A DNA stretch of 64,000 bases, from assembly GCF_048773025.1 (NCBI RefSeq), contig NC_133539.1:33863001-33927000 (forward strand). The letters run 5' to 3'. The position numbers and the translations under genes are program-made. The notes below the pieces were generated by a model that made no database searches, had not been told where the DNA came from, and was given only the letters and a program-made list of their open reading frames with translations. The stretch comes from Camelus bactrianus. Lineage: Eukaryota > Chordata > Mammalia > Artiodactyla > Camelidae. Shown piece after piece: positions 35,267 to 46,695 of this stretch. Each line of letters starts with the position of its first letter. Position 1 is the stretch's first letter.

Positions 35267-36200
35267 CATGATTATACATTTATGAAGCTAAAGCACTGCG
35301 ATATGAAATGAAAGGTTAGTTCATTAACTAAACATTAACATCTAAGTGAAATTAAGCATCTAGATATTCTAAATAATGGGATATTCGCGTGTTACAAAGA
35401 ATTGAGAGTATTGTCCGCCTCACATTTCAATATACATCTTTCAGCATTGTCCAGGTAAAAGCAAAATAATAATACAAGTCCCATAAATATGAAATTAGAA
35501 ATATCCTTCTAATATATTTACATATGAAGTCTCTAAAATTCTGTCTAAAATTTAGCAGATTTGTCTAATTAATCCCAGCACACTTGCCAATCTTATATAA
35601 GATTGTTCTTTTTACATCATTTATAGAAATTGGCATTCATGTGTTTCTAATATCTCATAAACACTAAAAATTCTTGCTGCTGTCTGTTTATTAGGTTTGG
35701 GTAAATTTTTAAAGAACGTATTCCAATCAGCTGCGCTATTGTCATGGCTTATGATGATACTGTAGAAAATTTTCTAATATTTTTGTTAGCAATATCAATA
35801 GCATTTTTATCATCTTCCAATATAACATAAAGTTTCAAATTTATTGCAACTATCTTAGCTAACTTGAAAAAAGAAAGAAAAAGAAAAAACAAGATTGAAA
35901 AAGTAACCAGCTCACAGATAAGCACTTTTCATGTGTACATGCTGTTCTGGAACAGGGCCTTTCAAACGTGGCCTCTGAAACTTGAGACAAGGACAAAACC
36001 TCAGCTGCAGGGGTTTTTGACCTTGCTTATTACGAGGCTTGAAGGGCTCAGCGATAGGAGGGATTTTTTTCCAGCCTATTTGCCCAAGTTCTTTACAATT
36101 ACTTTCTTAATACATCGCCCTGCTCTGGTACCTGACCACCTACGCAGGCTTCAGTCAATCACATGTTTCAGTGCCCTTCTCTGCCTCTGACTTTACCCCC
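35267..36200. other. Unique AT-rich sequence, no gene
   Basis: No named repeat. The 108-codon plus frame at 35864-36190 starts in a lysine-rich low-complexity stretch ('MKKERKRKNK') and shows no domain. I do not call it coding. Confidence 0.45.
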
Positions 36201-36564
36201 TGTCTTAGTCCATTCGGGCTGCTACAGCAAATTACCATAGATCGGGTGCCTTATGAACAGAAATTTATTTCTTACAGTTTTGGAGGCCGAGAAGTCTGAG
36301 ATCAAGGCACCAGCACATTCAGCTTCTGGTGAGAAACCGCTCCCTGCTTCAAAGATGGCTGTCTTCTTGCCCTGTCCTCACCTGGTAGAGGTTTGAGTGA
36401 GCACTCCCAGGTCTCTTTTATGAGAACACTAACCCCATTCAGGAGGGCTCCATCCTTAAGACCTAATCATTTTTAATCACCTCTCAAAAGCCCCACCTAC
36501 CAATACCATCACATTAGGTTTCAACAGATAAATTTTGTGGGGACATAAACATTCAGTCCATGCA
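36201..36564 (-). mobile_element. MaLR LTR (MLT1/MST-like)
   Basis: It begins 'tgtcttagtccattcgggct' and includes 'gaacagaaatttatttctta', 'agttttggaggccgagaagt', 'aaggcaccagcacattcagc', 'gagaacactaaccccattca' and 'attcagtccatgca' at the right end. This is a near-complete MaLR LTR in reverse. Solo and ancient. Confidence 0.92.
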
Positions 36565-37984
36565 CTCCTTTACCCTAGTTCCTTTTGCACATTCTACACA
36601 TTTCAGGAAACAGTTGCCTCATTGAAAAAGGGCATAGTGAAATTAATACACGAATACCATTATCAGAGAACCCCACTGTAAAAAGCCATCTAATTCAATT
36701 ATCTTTCCAACTGAAGAATGTCACCATGCCATAGTATCAAATAATTGTTTCCCAATATGGGTGTTTTCTACAGTTAGCAAAAAAATACCATTTCCAAAAT
36801 GAGGTTGTACCTAAAAGTGGTTTCTTCTCAACTAGCCAAAAATTTGATTGTTGTGAGTCTTACAATCAAATTCAATTACGTATACTCCCTAATTTAAATA
36901 GTTCAGGGATTTTTTTGTTTAACCACTTCACAGTCACTATCTATTATCATTTATTATATTGGCAAATATCCAGTGATGAGACAGAAAACTCACCAGTTAT
37001 TCTAACAGATAATAGAAAGAACTGTTAATAGATACAAAGCTGACATAGGTTCAAAGGCAAACATGGAGCACTGGGTAACCACAGAGGTAACAACTGCAGG
37101 AAACAGTACCACCTGTACGGCTAGGGAAACAAAAGACAGAATTCTTAACACTCAGAAGCTCTGATGAGCGGCCTCTCAGCTGGCGCTGGTTCTCAGCTCA
37201 GAAAAGGGACGTTGAGGGGCTAGAATTCAGACCTCTGAGGAGAAGGTACTAGCTCACCGGCTTTGGTGTTTCTGAAAAGCTGCAGAAGAGGCTGGTTCTA
37301 AAAGTATTTTAAAAACTGCAAACTGGATTCAGCTGCTGCTATTGGAACAAACCATCGCTGTAGGGTGAAGAAGGAAGCTGGAAAGAGACTGACAGCAGTA
37401 GAAAACCAGTAGAGCAAAGGGGAAACAGCAAGTCCCTTTTTCTTTTTCTAGCTTTTTGGCCTTTCTTTAGCATCCCACTCAGGGAGTTCAACAGGGAGCC
37501 AGCTGCCAACCCAAAAACGTGGTTTGTAGCATCCCAGCCCAGCAGTAATGAAGACGCCTACGGCGGTGGGTGTTGAAACTGAGAGACAATCACTAAATAA
37601 CTGTCACACTTACTTCACTGTGTTTTTAATTCTTTGTGTAAATCCCTTCAGCCTAAAAATTTCTCCTGAAAAGCAGGAAGTATATGTGTATCCCTCCCAC
37701 TATCTGCCGTAGTACTTAATATACAGTTCCTATTAAATAAGTATATGGTAAAGGTATAACAGCCTATATTTATCCCTGTTTGATATTATTCTGTTAGATA
37801 CATCAATTATCCTAGTTTGCAGAATGTGATTTCCCCCGACTCCCGCCACCCCAAATAATACTGGGTCTGTTGGTTATCATTGCCAGCTTTGGGGTCATCA
37901 GCAGATTTAATATGCATTACCTATTTTCACAAGAAATTTATGTGAAATATATTGCAAAAGTCCTCTAACTTGAGAGAACATAAA
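36565..37984. other. No gene; possible unclassified old repeat at 37000-37600
   Basis: A perfect 11-bp hairpin lies at 36841-36872. The 37000-37600 part is purine-rich and GC-richer ('ggaaagagactgacagcagt', 'gaagacgcctacggcggtgg', 'gggtgttgaaactgagagac'). It has the feel of an old retroelement internal or UTR region, but I cannot assign a family. Confidence 0.4.
36841..36872. other. Perfect 11-bp inverted repeat (hairpin)
   Basis: AATTTGATTGT at 36841-36851 and ACAATCAAATT at 36862-36872 are exact reverse complements around a 10-base loop. No function is known. Confidence 0.8.
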
Positions 37985-38125
37985 GACCACCTGGAGAGCT
38001 AGTTCAGCATGGGTTCCCGGGCCCTAACCCCAGAGATTCTGACTCAGCAAGCCCTGAGTAGGACTTGGGAACTTCTGATTCTAACAGGTGCACAGGTACA
38101 CCAATGTAGTCCATCCCTGAGCCAC
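37985..38125 (+). mobile_element. MER5-type hAT element, partial
   Basis: 'gaccacctggagagctagtt', 'ccctaaccccagagattctg', 'actcagcaagccctgagtag' and 'cttctgattctaacaggtgc' parallel MER5A in plus order. The outermost terminal repeats are eroded. Confidence 0.6.
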
Positions 38126-38189
38126 ATTTTTATTTACACTGCTTTAATAAAAGATCGGAATGTAGCAGTCTTTAAAGCTGGTTTGCACT

Positions 38190-38335
38190 TTAGTTCAATC
38201 AAGCATTTATTGGACACATAGTATATACAAATCACCCTGTTGGGAATTGCAAAAAAATCCAGCAACAAGTAAGATATGTTCTCTCAAAAAGTTTATAATT
38301 TAATAACTTAGTATAACATCTAGAAGCAATAAATA
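38190..38335 (-). mobile_element. L2 LINE 3' end
   Basis: 'aagcatttattggacacata', 'caccctgttgggaattgcaa' and 'aagatatgttctctcaaaaag' match the L2 3' UTR in reverse order. Confidence 0.7.
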
Positions 38336-38954
38336 GGAACTAAAACAGAATAATTAAAGTTCTCGGGGACATACAGAGGAAGAAGTAATAATCAGAAATA
38401 GTGGCTTTTTTGTTTAATTTGTTTAAAATACAGCAGTGGACTTTGGGAAGTTGATTATTATTAATGTTGTACTCATTTCTATTGGTTCCTAATAGATGGA
38501 TAATATGATGGGAGCATCCCATTCACACATCAGCAGCATCTGGCTTCAAATCTTTCTTTTGTACTTGATCTCCATCACTTACGCTCTTTTGGAGACTACC
38601 CTTCACCCAGATCTCCTCTATTATATTCTTTATAACAGAAGTTTTTAAGAAATCAAAATAGGGCAAGAAACATTGAAATAAGCTTCTGAAAGGGGAGTGA
38701 AGGAGAAAAGTGGAGGAGCTGAGGATTCCCCTCTTCCTCTGTGGCTCCAAAATGCCAGAACTTTATCATCAGAACACCAGGCGTTTCCCTCCACACGTGT
38801 CTACAGACCACAGCGTCATGACCACAGACTGTGTTACATGTAGCCAGGTCTTCTGTTCAGAAAGAGGGGTCGGGCCAGTGAAATGACGAGGATCAAGTAG
38901 GTCAAACCAGTCCTTCTGCAATCAAGTACTGGGGGGAAATGTCAGCTTAAATCC

Positions 38955-39195
38955 AATACCATGGGCTCACAGCTTTGGATCCTGTTTCCCTCGATTCAAA
39001 TTTTGGATCCCTTAAATTTTAGTTGAGCCCCGAGTGAGTGATTTAAATGCTGTGCCTCAATTTCCTTGCCTGTAAGATGGAAATTAACATAGCATCTCTT
39101 TCATAGGATTGTTTTGAGGATTTAATGCATTAATTCAGGTAAAGCACTAAAAAGCATCTGACAGATAGGCATTCAACACATCTTAGTTGTTATCC
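38955..39195 (+). mobile_element. MIR SINE
   Basis: 'gctgtgcctcaatttccttg', 'cctgtaagatggaaattaac', 'ggattgttttgaggatttaa' and 'aaagcactaaaaagcatctg' follow MIR plus-strand order through the core to the 3' end. Confidence 0.8.
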
Positions 39196-40519
39196 AACTG
39201 TTTTCCTGTAGATCAATCAATAACATCATCTTCCACAGAGTATAGTTGGTCTTTTTACCAAAAAGATGCTATTTTAAGACCACCGATTTTGGGGGGAGTG
39301 TATTAGTTGTATGTCTTTGAAAATGAGTGAAAAAAAATTTTTTTAATATTATGGTGTATTATTGACATATTATGTCTATCCCCTTTGTTTTTCCTTCTGT
39401 TATCGAGAAAGGGGAAACAATTAGGTACAAGAATAATTTAAATAGAAAGATATTTGGATGAGTAATGTGATAGATTATAAAAGTTCACAAACATTTCAAA
39501 GAACATGAATATAGTGTGAGCACTATTTGATCTCAGTTTGAAATAATATGCAGAATGCTAACCATCTGTACACTATTGAACAAGCATTCGTATTCTTGTT
39601 TTATGCTTCTGTTGTACCTTTAATCTTTTATTCCCTATTATTTTGTTAAAATATCAAAGAGCATTGAACAAGCCATTATTATGATCTAAAATCCTTCCAC
39701 CTGATAATTAATTGTGATTGAAACATGGTAAAAATGGTGCCTAGTACTTAGCAACACTAGATATGATCATTGTAAGGTGATAAGTTACAGTCATTTAGAT
39801 CTGGTCCAGATCACTAAACAGTGAGTTAGACTTAATGTCCTTCTTAAAAATGACTTTGTATATTTGACACTTGTTTGGCAAAACTATCTCCTTGACTTCT
39901 TCACCAAAAAAGGATTCTCTCACAAATAACAGTATTTAGGACACACTGTCTTGATGTATGGATACTATATTCCCTTTCTCACTGCATATGTTTTTGGGAG
40001 AGGTAACTTAAAACAGGTAGGCATAAGGATGTGTGTCTGCACATGCATGTGTGCGTGTTTCCCCATCCTGATATATCCTGCTGCTTCTGTATATCCAGAT
40101 ATTTTTAACATGGGGATGTTCTCTCTTCTCTTCATTCTCGTGGTACCTAACTGTAAACTGCAGAAGTTACTTTCAGATCTTGTAGTAGGAGGAGGGAGGT
40201 CCTGAGTCCCTCATGATCCATGTAAGTCAGTACTTCTCAACTTGACTGAATATTGGAATCTCCTGGGATTTTTTGGTACAATCTTCCCAGGTGATTATAA
40301 AGAGTAGCCAAGTTTGCAGGCCATTAGTTTAAAACTAACAACTCATTATTTTGTTTTATCCCCACATTCTTGCCCCTTTTGCATCCAAACCATGTTGCCT
40401 GGGTCCTACCAACCTCTGATTAAGACCCATATTGAGTTCATTAGTGATGGCAAGAAGATTTTCCCTTTTATCCTGTAGCAGTGAGCGTATTTGAGGGATA
40501 TCTTCTTAATTCAAAGGAA
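39196..40519. other. Unique sequence, no gene; weak MER5-like patch
   Basis: No coding feature. Around 40225-40310, 'cagtacttctcaacttgact' and 'ggaatctcctgggatttttt' suggest a MER5-type element with a lost centre. The 84-codon frame at 39951-40205 (+) includes a cysteine-rich stretch read from a GT-rich tract and is not supported. Confidence 0.4.
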
Positions 40520-40655
40520 TCAGTAATTGTCTGTGCCAGTTGTATATAAGGCATCATGCTAGCAGCCACTGCAAATACAAGGATGAATCTGATAGAGCAT
40601 TTGCAATCAAGGAGCTTGACATTTGTGGAAAGAGACAAACATATGAGCAAATATT
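40520..40655 (-). mobile_element. L2 LINE 3' end
   Basis: 'ggcatcatgctagcagccac', 'gcaaatacaaggatgaatct' and 'tgcaatcaaggagcttgaca' are L2 3' UTR words in reverse. Confidence 0.7.
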
Positions 40656-40682
40656 TTTCGTATCAGAAAAGCTTTAATGCCG

Positions 40683-40835
40683 ATTTCTCAACACTGGCTG
40701 CACATTTGAATCACCTGGTAAGTTTAAAAAAGAATTACTGATGGCCATTCCCACCCCCAGAAATACTCATATTAAATCTGGACTGCATCAGAAGTCTTTA
40801 AGTGTCCCTCCAGTGAGTGATTCTCCAGGCTTCAG
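40683..40835 (+). mobile_element. MER5-type hAT element, partial
   Basis: 'tttctcaacactggctgcac', 'tttgaatcacctggtaagtt', 'ggccattcccacccccagaa' and 'ctggactgcatcagaagtct' follow MER5A from the left terminal region through the centre. The right terminus is unclear. Confidence 0.7.
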
Positions 40836-40964
40836 AGCAATAAAACAAAGTGCTGTGACAGTGGGGAAAGGTACGTTCTTTGAGGAAAAGATAGCATTCA
40901 ACAGTAAGAGAAACTGCCCACCATGAGCTTACTATATACTCAAATCTTTACATGATTTAACTCA

Positions 40965-41150
40965 TCTAGTCATCACAGTCATCCTTAAAATAGTGCTACA
41001 ATGATTTTTTTTTTTTAATAACCAAGCAAACTAAGTCATAGAAAAATTAAGTAACTTACCCCAGGCTAACTGTGTGGTGGAGTCCAAACTAGAACCCAGG
41101 GAATCTGACTTCAAGACTTGTTCTCTCAAATACTATGCTGTTCTTCCTGA
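40965..41150 (-). mobile_element. MIR SINE with an oligo(T) run
   Basis: 'actcatctagtcatcacagt', 'aattaagtaacttacccca' and 'aactagaacccagggaatct' match MIR in reverse. A 12-base T-run at about 41006 interrupts the usual 'attttacagatgagg' core. Confidence 0.65.
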
Positions 41151-41204
41151 GGAATGGGAATTTAAGAAGAAAATGAATGGCAAAATATTGCAGGCAAACA
41201 GCAT

Positions 41205-41400
41205 GGAGTAATGTTTACAGGCGGGGGCCCGGCTGCCAGTCTTGTGCCTGTTTGAATCCTGGCTCTCCCGGGAACATCACTCACTGGCCACTTACCTAGC
41301 TTCTCTGTGTCTCAGTGTCCGCATCTGTACAATGGGGATGATGAGAGCCCTTGTTCCAGGGTTGTTGTGAGGATTAAATGAGTTACTACATTAATATTAG
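41205..41400 (+). mobile_element. MIR SINE
   Basis: 'agcatggagtaatgtttaca', 'gtttgaatcctggctctccc', 'ctctgtgtctcagtgtccgc', 'atctgtacaatggggatgat' and 'gttgttgtgaggattaaatg' form a nearly complete MIR on plus, one of the best preserved in the window. Confidence 0.88.
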
Positions 41401-41637
41401 CAACCGTAATTATTGTTCTGAGGAGAAGAAAAACTCCTAGGGGAGCTGACATGCTGGCTGTGGTGGTGAGGAATCCAGTGCGCTAGGTGATGGGGAGTGG
41501 AGGGGCCCATAGTTAGCATGACAGTCATTCTAGGTTTACACCTATTGTCTTGTTGTAACACCTGATAGCTCCTGTTTTTCCCTTGCATGTGTCCTGGTTG
41601 TAACAATAAAAAGAAGATCTACCATGGCTATAATATC

Positions 41638-41945
41638 CAGGCAGACCCCGTTTTATTGTGCTACACAGTTACTGCAATTTGTTCAAATTGGTTTGTGACA
41701 ACCCTGACTTGTCAGATAACAGCATTTTTTTAGCAATAAAATATTTTTAATTAACATGTATACATGGGTTTTTTTTAAGACATAATATTATTTCATACTT
41801 AATAGACTCCAGGATTGCATAAACATAATTTTTATATATACTGGGAAACCAAAAAAGAAAAAAATTATGTAACTTGCTTTATTGTTGTATTCGCTTTATT
41901 GCAGGGGTCTGGAACCAAACTCACCCTTTCTCTGAGGTACGCCTG
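41638..41945. mobile_element. Tigger1-like (TcMar/pogo) non-autonomous DNA transposon
   Basis: The left end 'caggcagaccccgttttatt' and right end 'tctgaggtacgcctg' are Tigger1-type inverted repeats. Internal words 'agcaataaaatatttttaa', 'cataatattatttcatactt' and 'ctgggaaaccaaaaaag' also match. TATC occurs on both sides (41634-41637 and 41946-41949), containing the expected TA duplication. At 308 bp it has both ends but no transposase, so it was always dependent on a full-length relative. Confidence 0.85.
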
Positions 41946-44014
41946 TATCAGACTGTAACAACCCAAGTGAAGGGTTTAGAGGAAGAACCACTCAGAAGGA
42001 CTCTGAGTTGGGAAGTGCCACAATCAGAAAAAAATAAGGTCTGCGCTTTATAACAACAATTCAGGCAGCAGTGTGTTGTATGGATTGCAAGTTATACAAT
42101 TTGATAATTTCCAACTCAAAGTGATATAAACACATGATTTGAAAGGTAGAGTGGGCACTTGGGGACATCGATCAAGGGGAGAAGGGTTGAGAATGGGACG
42201 TATCCTAGGAAGACTGAATCGTTAATCTTTGAAGTCAGGGATCAAACCAGGAATTGTTTCATTATTAAGGCCATGTGTGGCCTGAAACACTCAAAAAGAC
42301 CAGGCCTCAATAATTTGGCCACATTGCCAGCGGTGCGTGGGTTTGGATCTTTCTCACTGCAGGAAATAACAGCGATTCAGGCCAAACTAGAAAACACTGG
42401 GTCACATCTCGGTGTTTATGGCCCATGAGCTGGGAATGGGGACCAGTAGAAGGAACGGAGAAAGGAGACAGGAAAGAGAGGTGGTTGCTGTCAGATCTTA
42501 AAGTAACTGCCATTCATCTGAAGGGACAGGGGAGGGCAGCTCTTGGGAAATGTATTAAGTTCCTCAGCGTTTTCCTTACCTCAGTGATTTCCACGTGGAT
42601 AAGAGTTCTCAGGCCAAGATCCTTTTGAAAGAACATAGCACCTCTCACATAACATTCCAGAAGCACAGCAAATAACAAGGGTGACTGTGGAGTGAACCTA
42701 TGACTGGAAAGTGAAGCCAGAATTTCTGCATTCCTTGCAAGTACCCATAGTTCCTTTAATTATACTTGGGGCTTGTAAACAGGAAAGTGCTTCACAGATG
42801 TAGAAAATCCAAGAAGTAATCCAAAAAGTAAAATAAATATATGGTCTTGCAAAACCAAACTAGAATAAAGCGACGTGATTTACTAAGGGAGAGGACTATT
42901 TTGTAGACATAGTAGCAACAATGGAATCCTGCGCAAAATGCTACTGACTTGGGAAAGCTTTGTCACTCAGGGAGAGATTGTCAGGTTTGATAAATATAAC
43001 AAAGATGTAGGAAATAAAATGAGGGAAATGACTTATATTTAAAAATCACAAGTTTAAGGGAAAAAAATCTATCTACCTATCATCACATTTCCAAACTTTC
43101 CTTTGAGAGAGAGAAAAAAAATTCCTAGAGTCCTTTACTTTTGCGGTGATTCCTGAAAATATTTTTACAACTCTCTTCAATCTATTTCCACTATTAAATA
43201 TCTCCATCTTGTTTTACCAATTCATATTTGTCTAAATTTTGAGGTTTTACAGACTCTTCAGTTTTGCTTTTCTCCTATCCAGATTTCCATCTATGTAACA
43301 TTAGGAAACCTCCAATGCCAATATGAAACTCATAAAATTTGGTAGTGAATCAGACCAACAATTTAAGAGGTAGTTTTCGGAGAAAGTCCAATTGTATTCA
43401 AAAACATCTGCAAAGTACTTTTTTCCCCCTCAGCATCCAGAAGGCACACATGAAGTTGATTGAGTCTGTTAGACATGAAGTATTTCAATCAAAGTTATCA
43501 TTCCACAGAAGTAAGAATTTGTTCCATTTATTAACAATTAACATGCTGCTTATCACACGATTCATTAGCACGCTTGTGTGAACACAACAAGCTTGTTATC
43601 TAATTCGCTTTCCCAGAATTCCTCTCACTCTCCCTGGAGGGAAGTCACCGTGGGGACATCTGTTTCTTGTAGAGCTATCAAGAATGATAAGCAGCTTCTT
43701 GGGTTGCTTAAGTCATAGATTTTCCTCCCTCTTCTCCAACAGCTAATATTCTCTTTTTTTCTGCCATATGGAAAAAATAAATACCAGAACTTAAAATATC
43801 AGAAAAAAAAAAAAAAAAGAGAAATGAGAATGAAACTCTTTGAACACTGACCATGAAAGAAATACTTACAGAGTGTGTTCAAAGGTGTTGGACTTTCTGT
43901 GTTATTGTTATTAAATTAGTGACCATATCAAAAATGTTAACTAGCAAAAATTTTCCTTTATGGCACTCTATTCAAAAGTTCAAATGGACACAAAATGTTA
44001 AAGTCATACCCCAT
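41946..44014. other. Unique sequence, no gene
   Basis: Frames at 42159-42428 (+), 42425-42628 (+) and 43339-43581 (+) have no recognised domain. An A-run of about 18 bases lies at 43802-43819. No named repeat was supported. Confidence 0.45.
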
Positions 44015-44995
44015 CTCCAGTTATTTATTGCTATGTAACAAACACCCAAGACTTGGTGTCTTGAGATTACATTTTATTATTATCCTAATGAATCTGTGGC
44101 TTGACTGAGCTCAGCAAAGTGGTCTCAGACGGAGTCTCTCTAAGGCTTGCAGTGAGATACTGGTGGAGATACAGTCATCAGAAGACTCAGCTGGACTAGG
44201 TAAGCGGGATGGTTCACCCACGTGGCTGGCAGCTGGTGAAGGTTGTTGGCTGTGAACTTGACCACCTGTCAGCCGATGTGGGCTGGAGAGGGATTCGAGG
44301 AGGTGAGCTGCCCCACCAGAAAAATGTACGAGGAGCCGCCATACCGTGAAACAGACTGTGCGAGGGGCCGACATGGAGCAAAAGAGCACTTTATTGCAGT
44401 ACAAGCAGGTGGCATGCGCGGTGGGCGGCAGCAGCTCTCGACACTTTCGTCTAGTTCAACAAGATGGCACCCACCCGCGTGGTGCGCTTGTCCTGCTTTT
44501 ATTCATTCTACCTGCACATGCGCATTGTTCATTTCTTTGTTCATACTGCTTACATAATGCCAGTAGCCCATGCGTGCCTTTACTTCTTTGTTCATATGGC
44601 TTACATAACTAGCACATGCGTACATTTACTTCTTACCTCGTACACAGGCGAGTTATTGTGACCTTTGGCCTGGGTCCCATGGCCTACTCACTTAAGGCTG
44701 CGGACACCAACTTAGACCCACCTCGCCATGTGGCTTGGGCTTCTGGTTGCACGGAAACTTGGTTTCAAGATGGAGTGTCCAAAGAGCAAGTGTCCCACAA
44801 TACCTAGGCAATAAGCAAAGTTTCTTATGACCCAGCTTCAGAAGTCATGTGGCATCTCTTCTGTCCTATTCTACTGTTCAAAAAGTAAGTAGTGTCAAAT
44901 TAAGTTCAATAGGAAGGGACCACACAAGGGCCCCCCAGTGAGGCAGGGGGCATGCCTCATCGAGGGGCCATCTTTGGAGATCAGTCACCAGACCT
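44015..44995 (-). mobile_element. MaLR LTR (MLT1C/D-like), interrupted by a later solo LTR
   Basis: The left part (44025-44305) reads 'ttatttattgctatgtaaca' and 'gtggcttgactgagctcagc', the 3' end of an MLT1 LTR in reverse. The right part (44815-44995) reads 'tcttctgtcctattctactg', 'aagggaccacacaagggccc' and 'gaggggccatctttggagat', the 5' half. The two parts are in consistent order with the LTR at 44310-44799 between them. Ancient and without an internal region. Confidence 0.75.
44310..44799 (-). mobile_element. Solo LTR, CpG-rich, possibly young
   Basis: In the minus direction it begins TGTGGGACACTTG (ending at 44799). It carries a poly(A) signal in 'tgcaataaagtgctctttt' and ends around 44310-44325; the exact 3' edge and target duplication are unresolved. 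It keeps roughly 20 CpGs in under 500 bp, many more than any other repeat here, which suggests limited time for CpG decay. I cannot decide between class I and class II. It sits inside the older MLT1 LTR. No internal region is attached. Confidence 0.65.
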
Positions 44996-45038
44996 CCAAT
45001 TAAAGCTTTATTTGGAAAGCCAAAGAGAAATTCTATGT

Positions 45039-45040
<2 letters not shown>

Positions 45041-45069
<29 letters not shown>
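45041..45069. repeat. (AT)n microsatellite
   Basis: About 14 perfect 'at' units just right of the MLT1 LTR. Confidence 0.95.
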
Positions 45070-45076
<7 letters not shown>

Positions 45077-45245
45077 ACATCATATTTTTAAATGTTATTA
45101 TATTTTGGAGGAAAACTTTCCCCAAAAGCATATCTCTAATTTTTAAATAGAATTAAAGGGGGAAAGTATGATATATTGACAGATTGATTTTATATTAATT
45201 AAGCACTTATTTTAATATTTATGTTAAGCTGCTCCTTTTACATTA

Positions 45246-45443
45246 CAGTTGACCCTTGAACAAAATAGGTTTGAAGTATGTAGGTCCGTTTATATGTGGA
45301 TTTGTTTTCAATAGTAAATACCACAGTACTATGCTGATTCGTGGCTGGTTGAATCCATGAGTGGGGAACTGTGATTATATTCAGATTTTTGACTGCATAG
45401 GGGGTTGGTGCCCTGAACCCCTGCATCATTCAAGGGTCAACTG
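45246..45443. mobile_element. Tigger2-like (TcMar/pogo) MITE
   Basis: The ends are CAGTTGACCCTTGAAC... on the left and ...'attcaagggtcaactg' on the right, ~16-bp near-perfect inverted repeats, with TA on each side (45244-45245 and 45444-45445). Internal words 'gtttatatgtggatttgttt' and 'tttttgactgcatagggggt' match Tigger2-type elements. At 198 bp it is a short non-autonomous copy with both ends intact. Confidence 0.9.
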
Positions 45444-45784
45444 TAATTGCTTTTGGTGTCATTTTCTGTAACATTTATATTGAAAGAAAAGGCCAAGGAT
45501 TTTGAACCCAGATATACTTAGAGACGTCAATATGATAGGTAAGAGTCACAGGACTTCTACGTTAATTGTTAGTAACATACTGCAGTCAAATAAAGACTTT
45601 TTTTACCCACTCAGCCATCTTGGATGACTGGGTTAAATGTCGCTAAGCTTTAACGCAGAGTGTAAGAAAGCAGATCAGATACCACTCAGCAGTTGTTAGA
45701 ATTTAGCATTCAGTTTAAGGTAGTTTGGAAGAAAATAAAAAAAAGAAAGAAAAAAGAAAGAGAAAAACCTATTCCTAGTTCCTA

Positions 45785-46427
45785 TGTTGCTGGTGATTAG
45801 GTTCTTGTCTCATCGCAGAAAGAATTCAGAGACAAGGTGCAGAGGTTAAGAAAGTAAAGTGAGGACTTTTTAAGGGATGGATGGTACACTCTCAAGGGGA
45901 GAGCAGGCAGGCTCAGGTGAGCGGCTACACTGAGTTTCTTTGACAAGTTGGTTACACAGAGTATAAAAATGAATGGGCAGAATATTCATTGGGGAGGAAA
46001 GGGTTTGGGGTCATATTCCCTGATTTTCATTCAACTCCATGTTCCTGAAGGGAGAAGGGATTTTTGTCCTTATTTAGTCTGGATCAGAAGCGTCATGGCA
46101 TTAGTCCATGATGGGGTACTTCTAATCTGCAAGGCTAACTTTATTGAAATGAGGGCATAATGAGCAAGAAGTTACATTCAGACACTGGAGATTCCTGCCT
46201 TTTCTCACCTTTCTATGTTGGCCTCCAGGACACTTTCACCCCAAAATGTGTGACCTCTTATCAGCCCAGAGGTTCCCGATTTTCTTCCTCTGCCCAGGGA
46301 CCCCCATTGTTTACATGATGTATGGTCTCTTCCATTTGGCTTATGCCCCTCCTTTTTGCCCAATTCCTGCCATTTGGCCTGCGTCCCCCTTTCTCTGCTC
46401 ATATCTAGCTATCTGCCTGCTCTAACA
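45785..46427 (-). mobile_element. Solo LTR, class I (ERV1-like), ~643 bp
   Basis: It runs TG...CA. In the minus direction it begins TGTTAGAGCAGGCAG and ends with 'tgaattctttctgcgatgag', 'acaagaacctaatc', 'accagcaaca', the same R-U5 style as the solo LTR at 11085-11481. Flanks CCTA (45781-45784) and CGTA (46428-46431) agree at 3 of 4 bases. Few CpGs remain, so it is older than the neighbour at 44310-44799. Confidence 0.78.
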
Positions 46428-46464
46428 CGTAGTGTAGTAAATTTCATTTCTCTGATTATATAAT

Positions 46465-46695
46465 CCTGTTTATTCTTCAAGACTCAGTTTTCTATTTCTT
46501 TGCTTGAGATAAATGCCCTTCCTTAGAGGCCCCTAAAATCTTGTTCATAAGTTTATCATTATTTTTGTCTCCTCCACCAGGCTGTGGACACTTCAAGGAT
46601 GGGGTCATTCATCTTCTTATCTTAGTGTCTAACACAATATTTGCCCTCTAATGAATGTTCATAAAATGCCTATTGAATGAACAAATGAATGACTG
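46465..46695 (+). mobile_element. L2 LINE 3' end
   Basis: 'gataaatgcccttccttaga', 'ccaggctgtggacacttcaa', 'cttagtgtctaacacaatat' and 'cctattgaatgaacaaatga' follow the L2 3' UTR to its 'gaatgaatga' end on plus. Confidence 0.82.

Noticed and set aside
44243-44612. Overlapping plus frames of about 100 codons
   Set aside because: They cross an MLT1 LTR and the nested CpG-rich solo LTR; the frames are by-products of CpG-rich LTR sequence.
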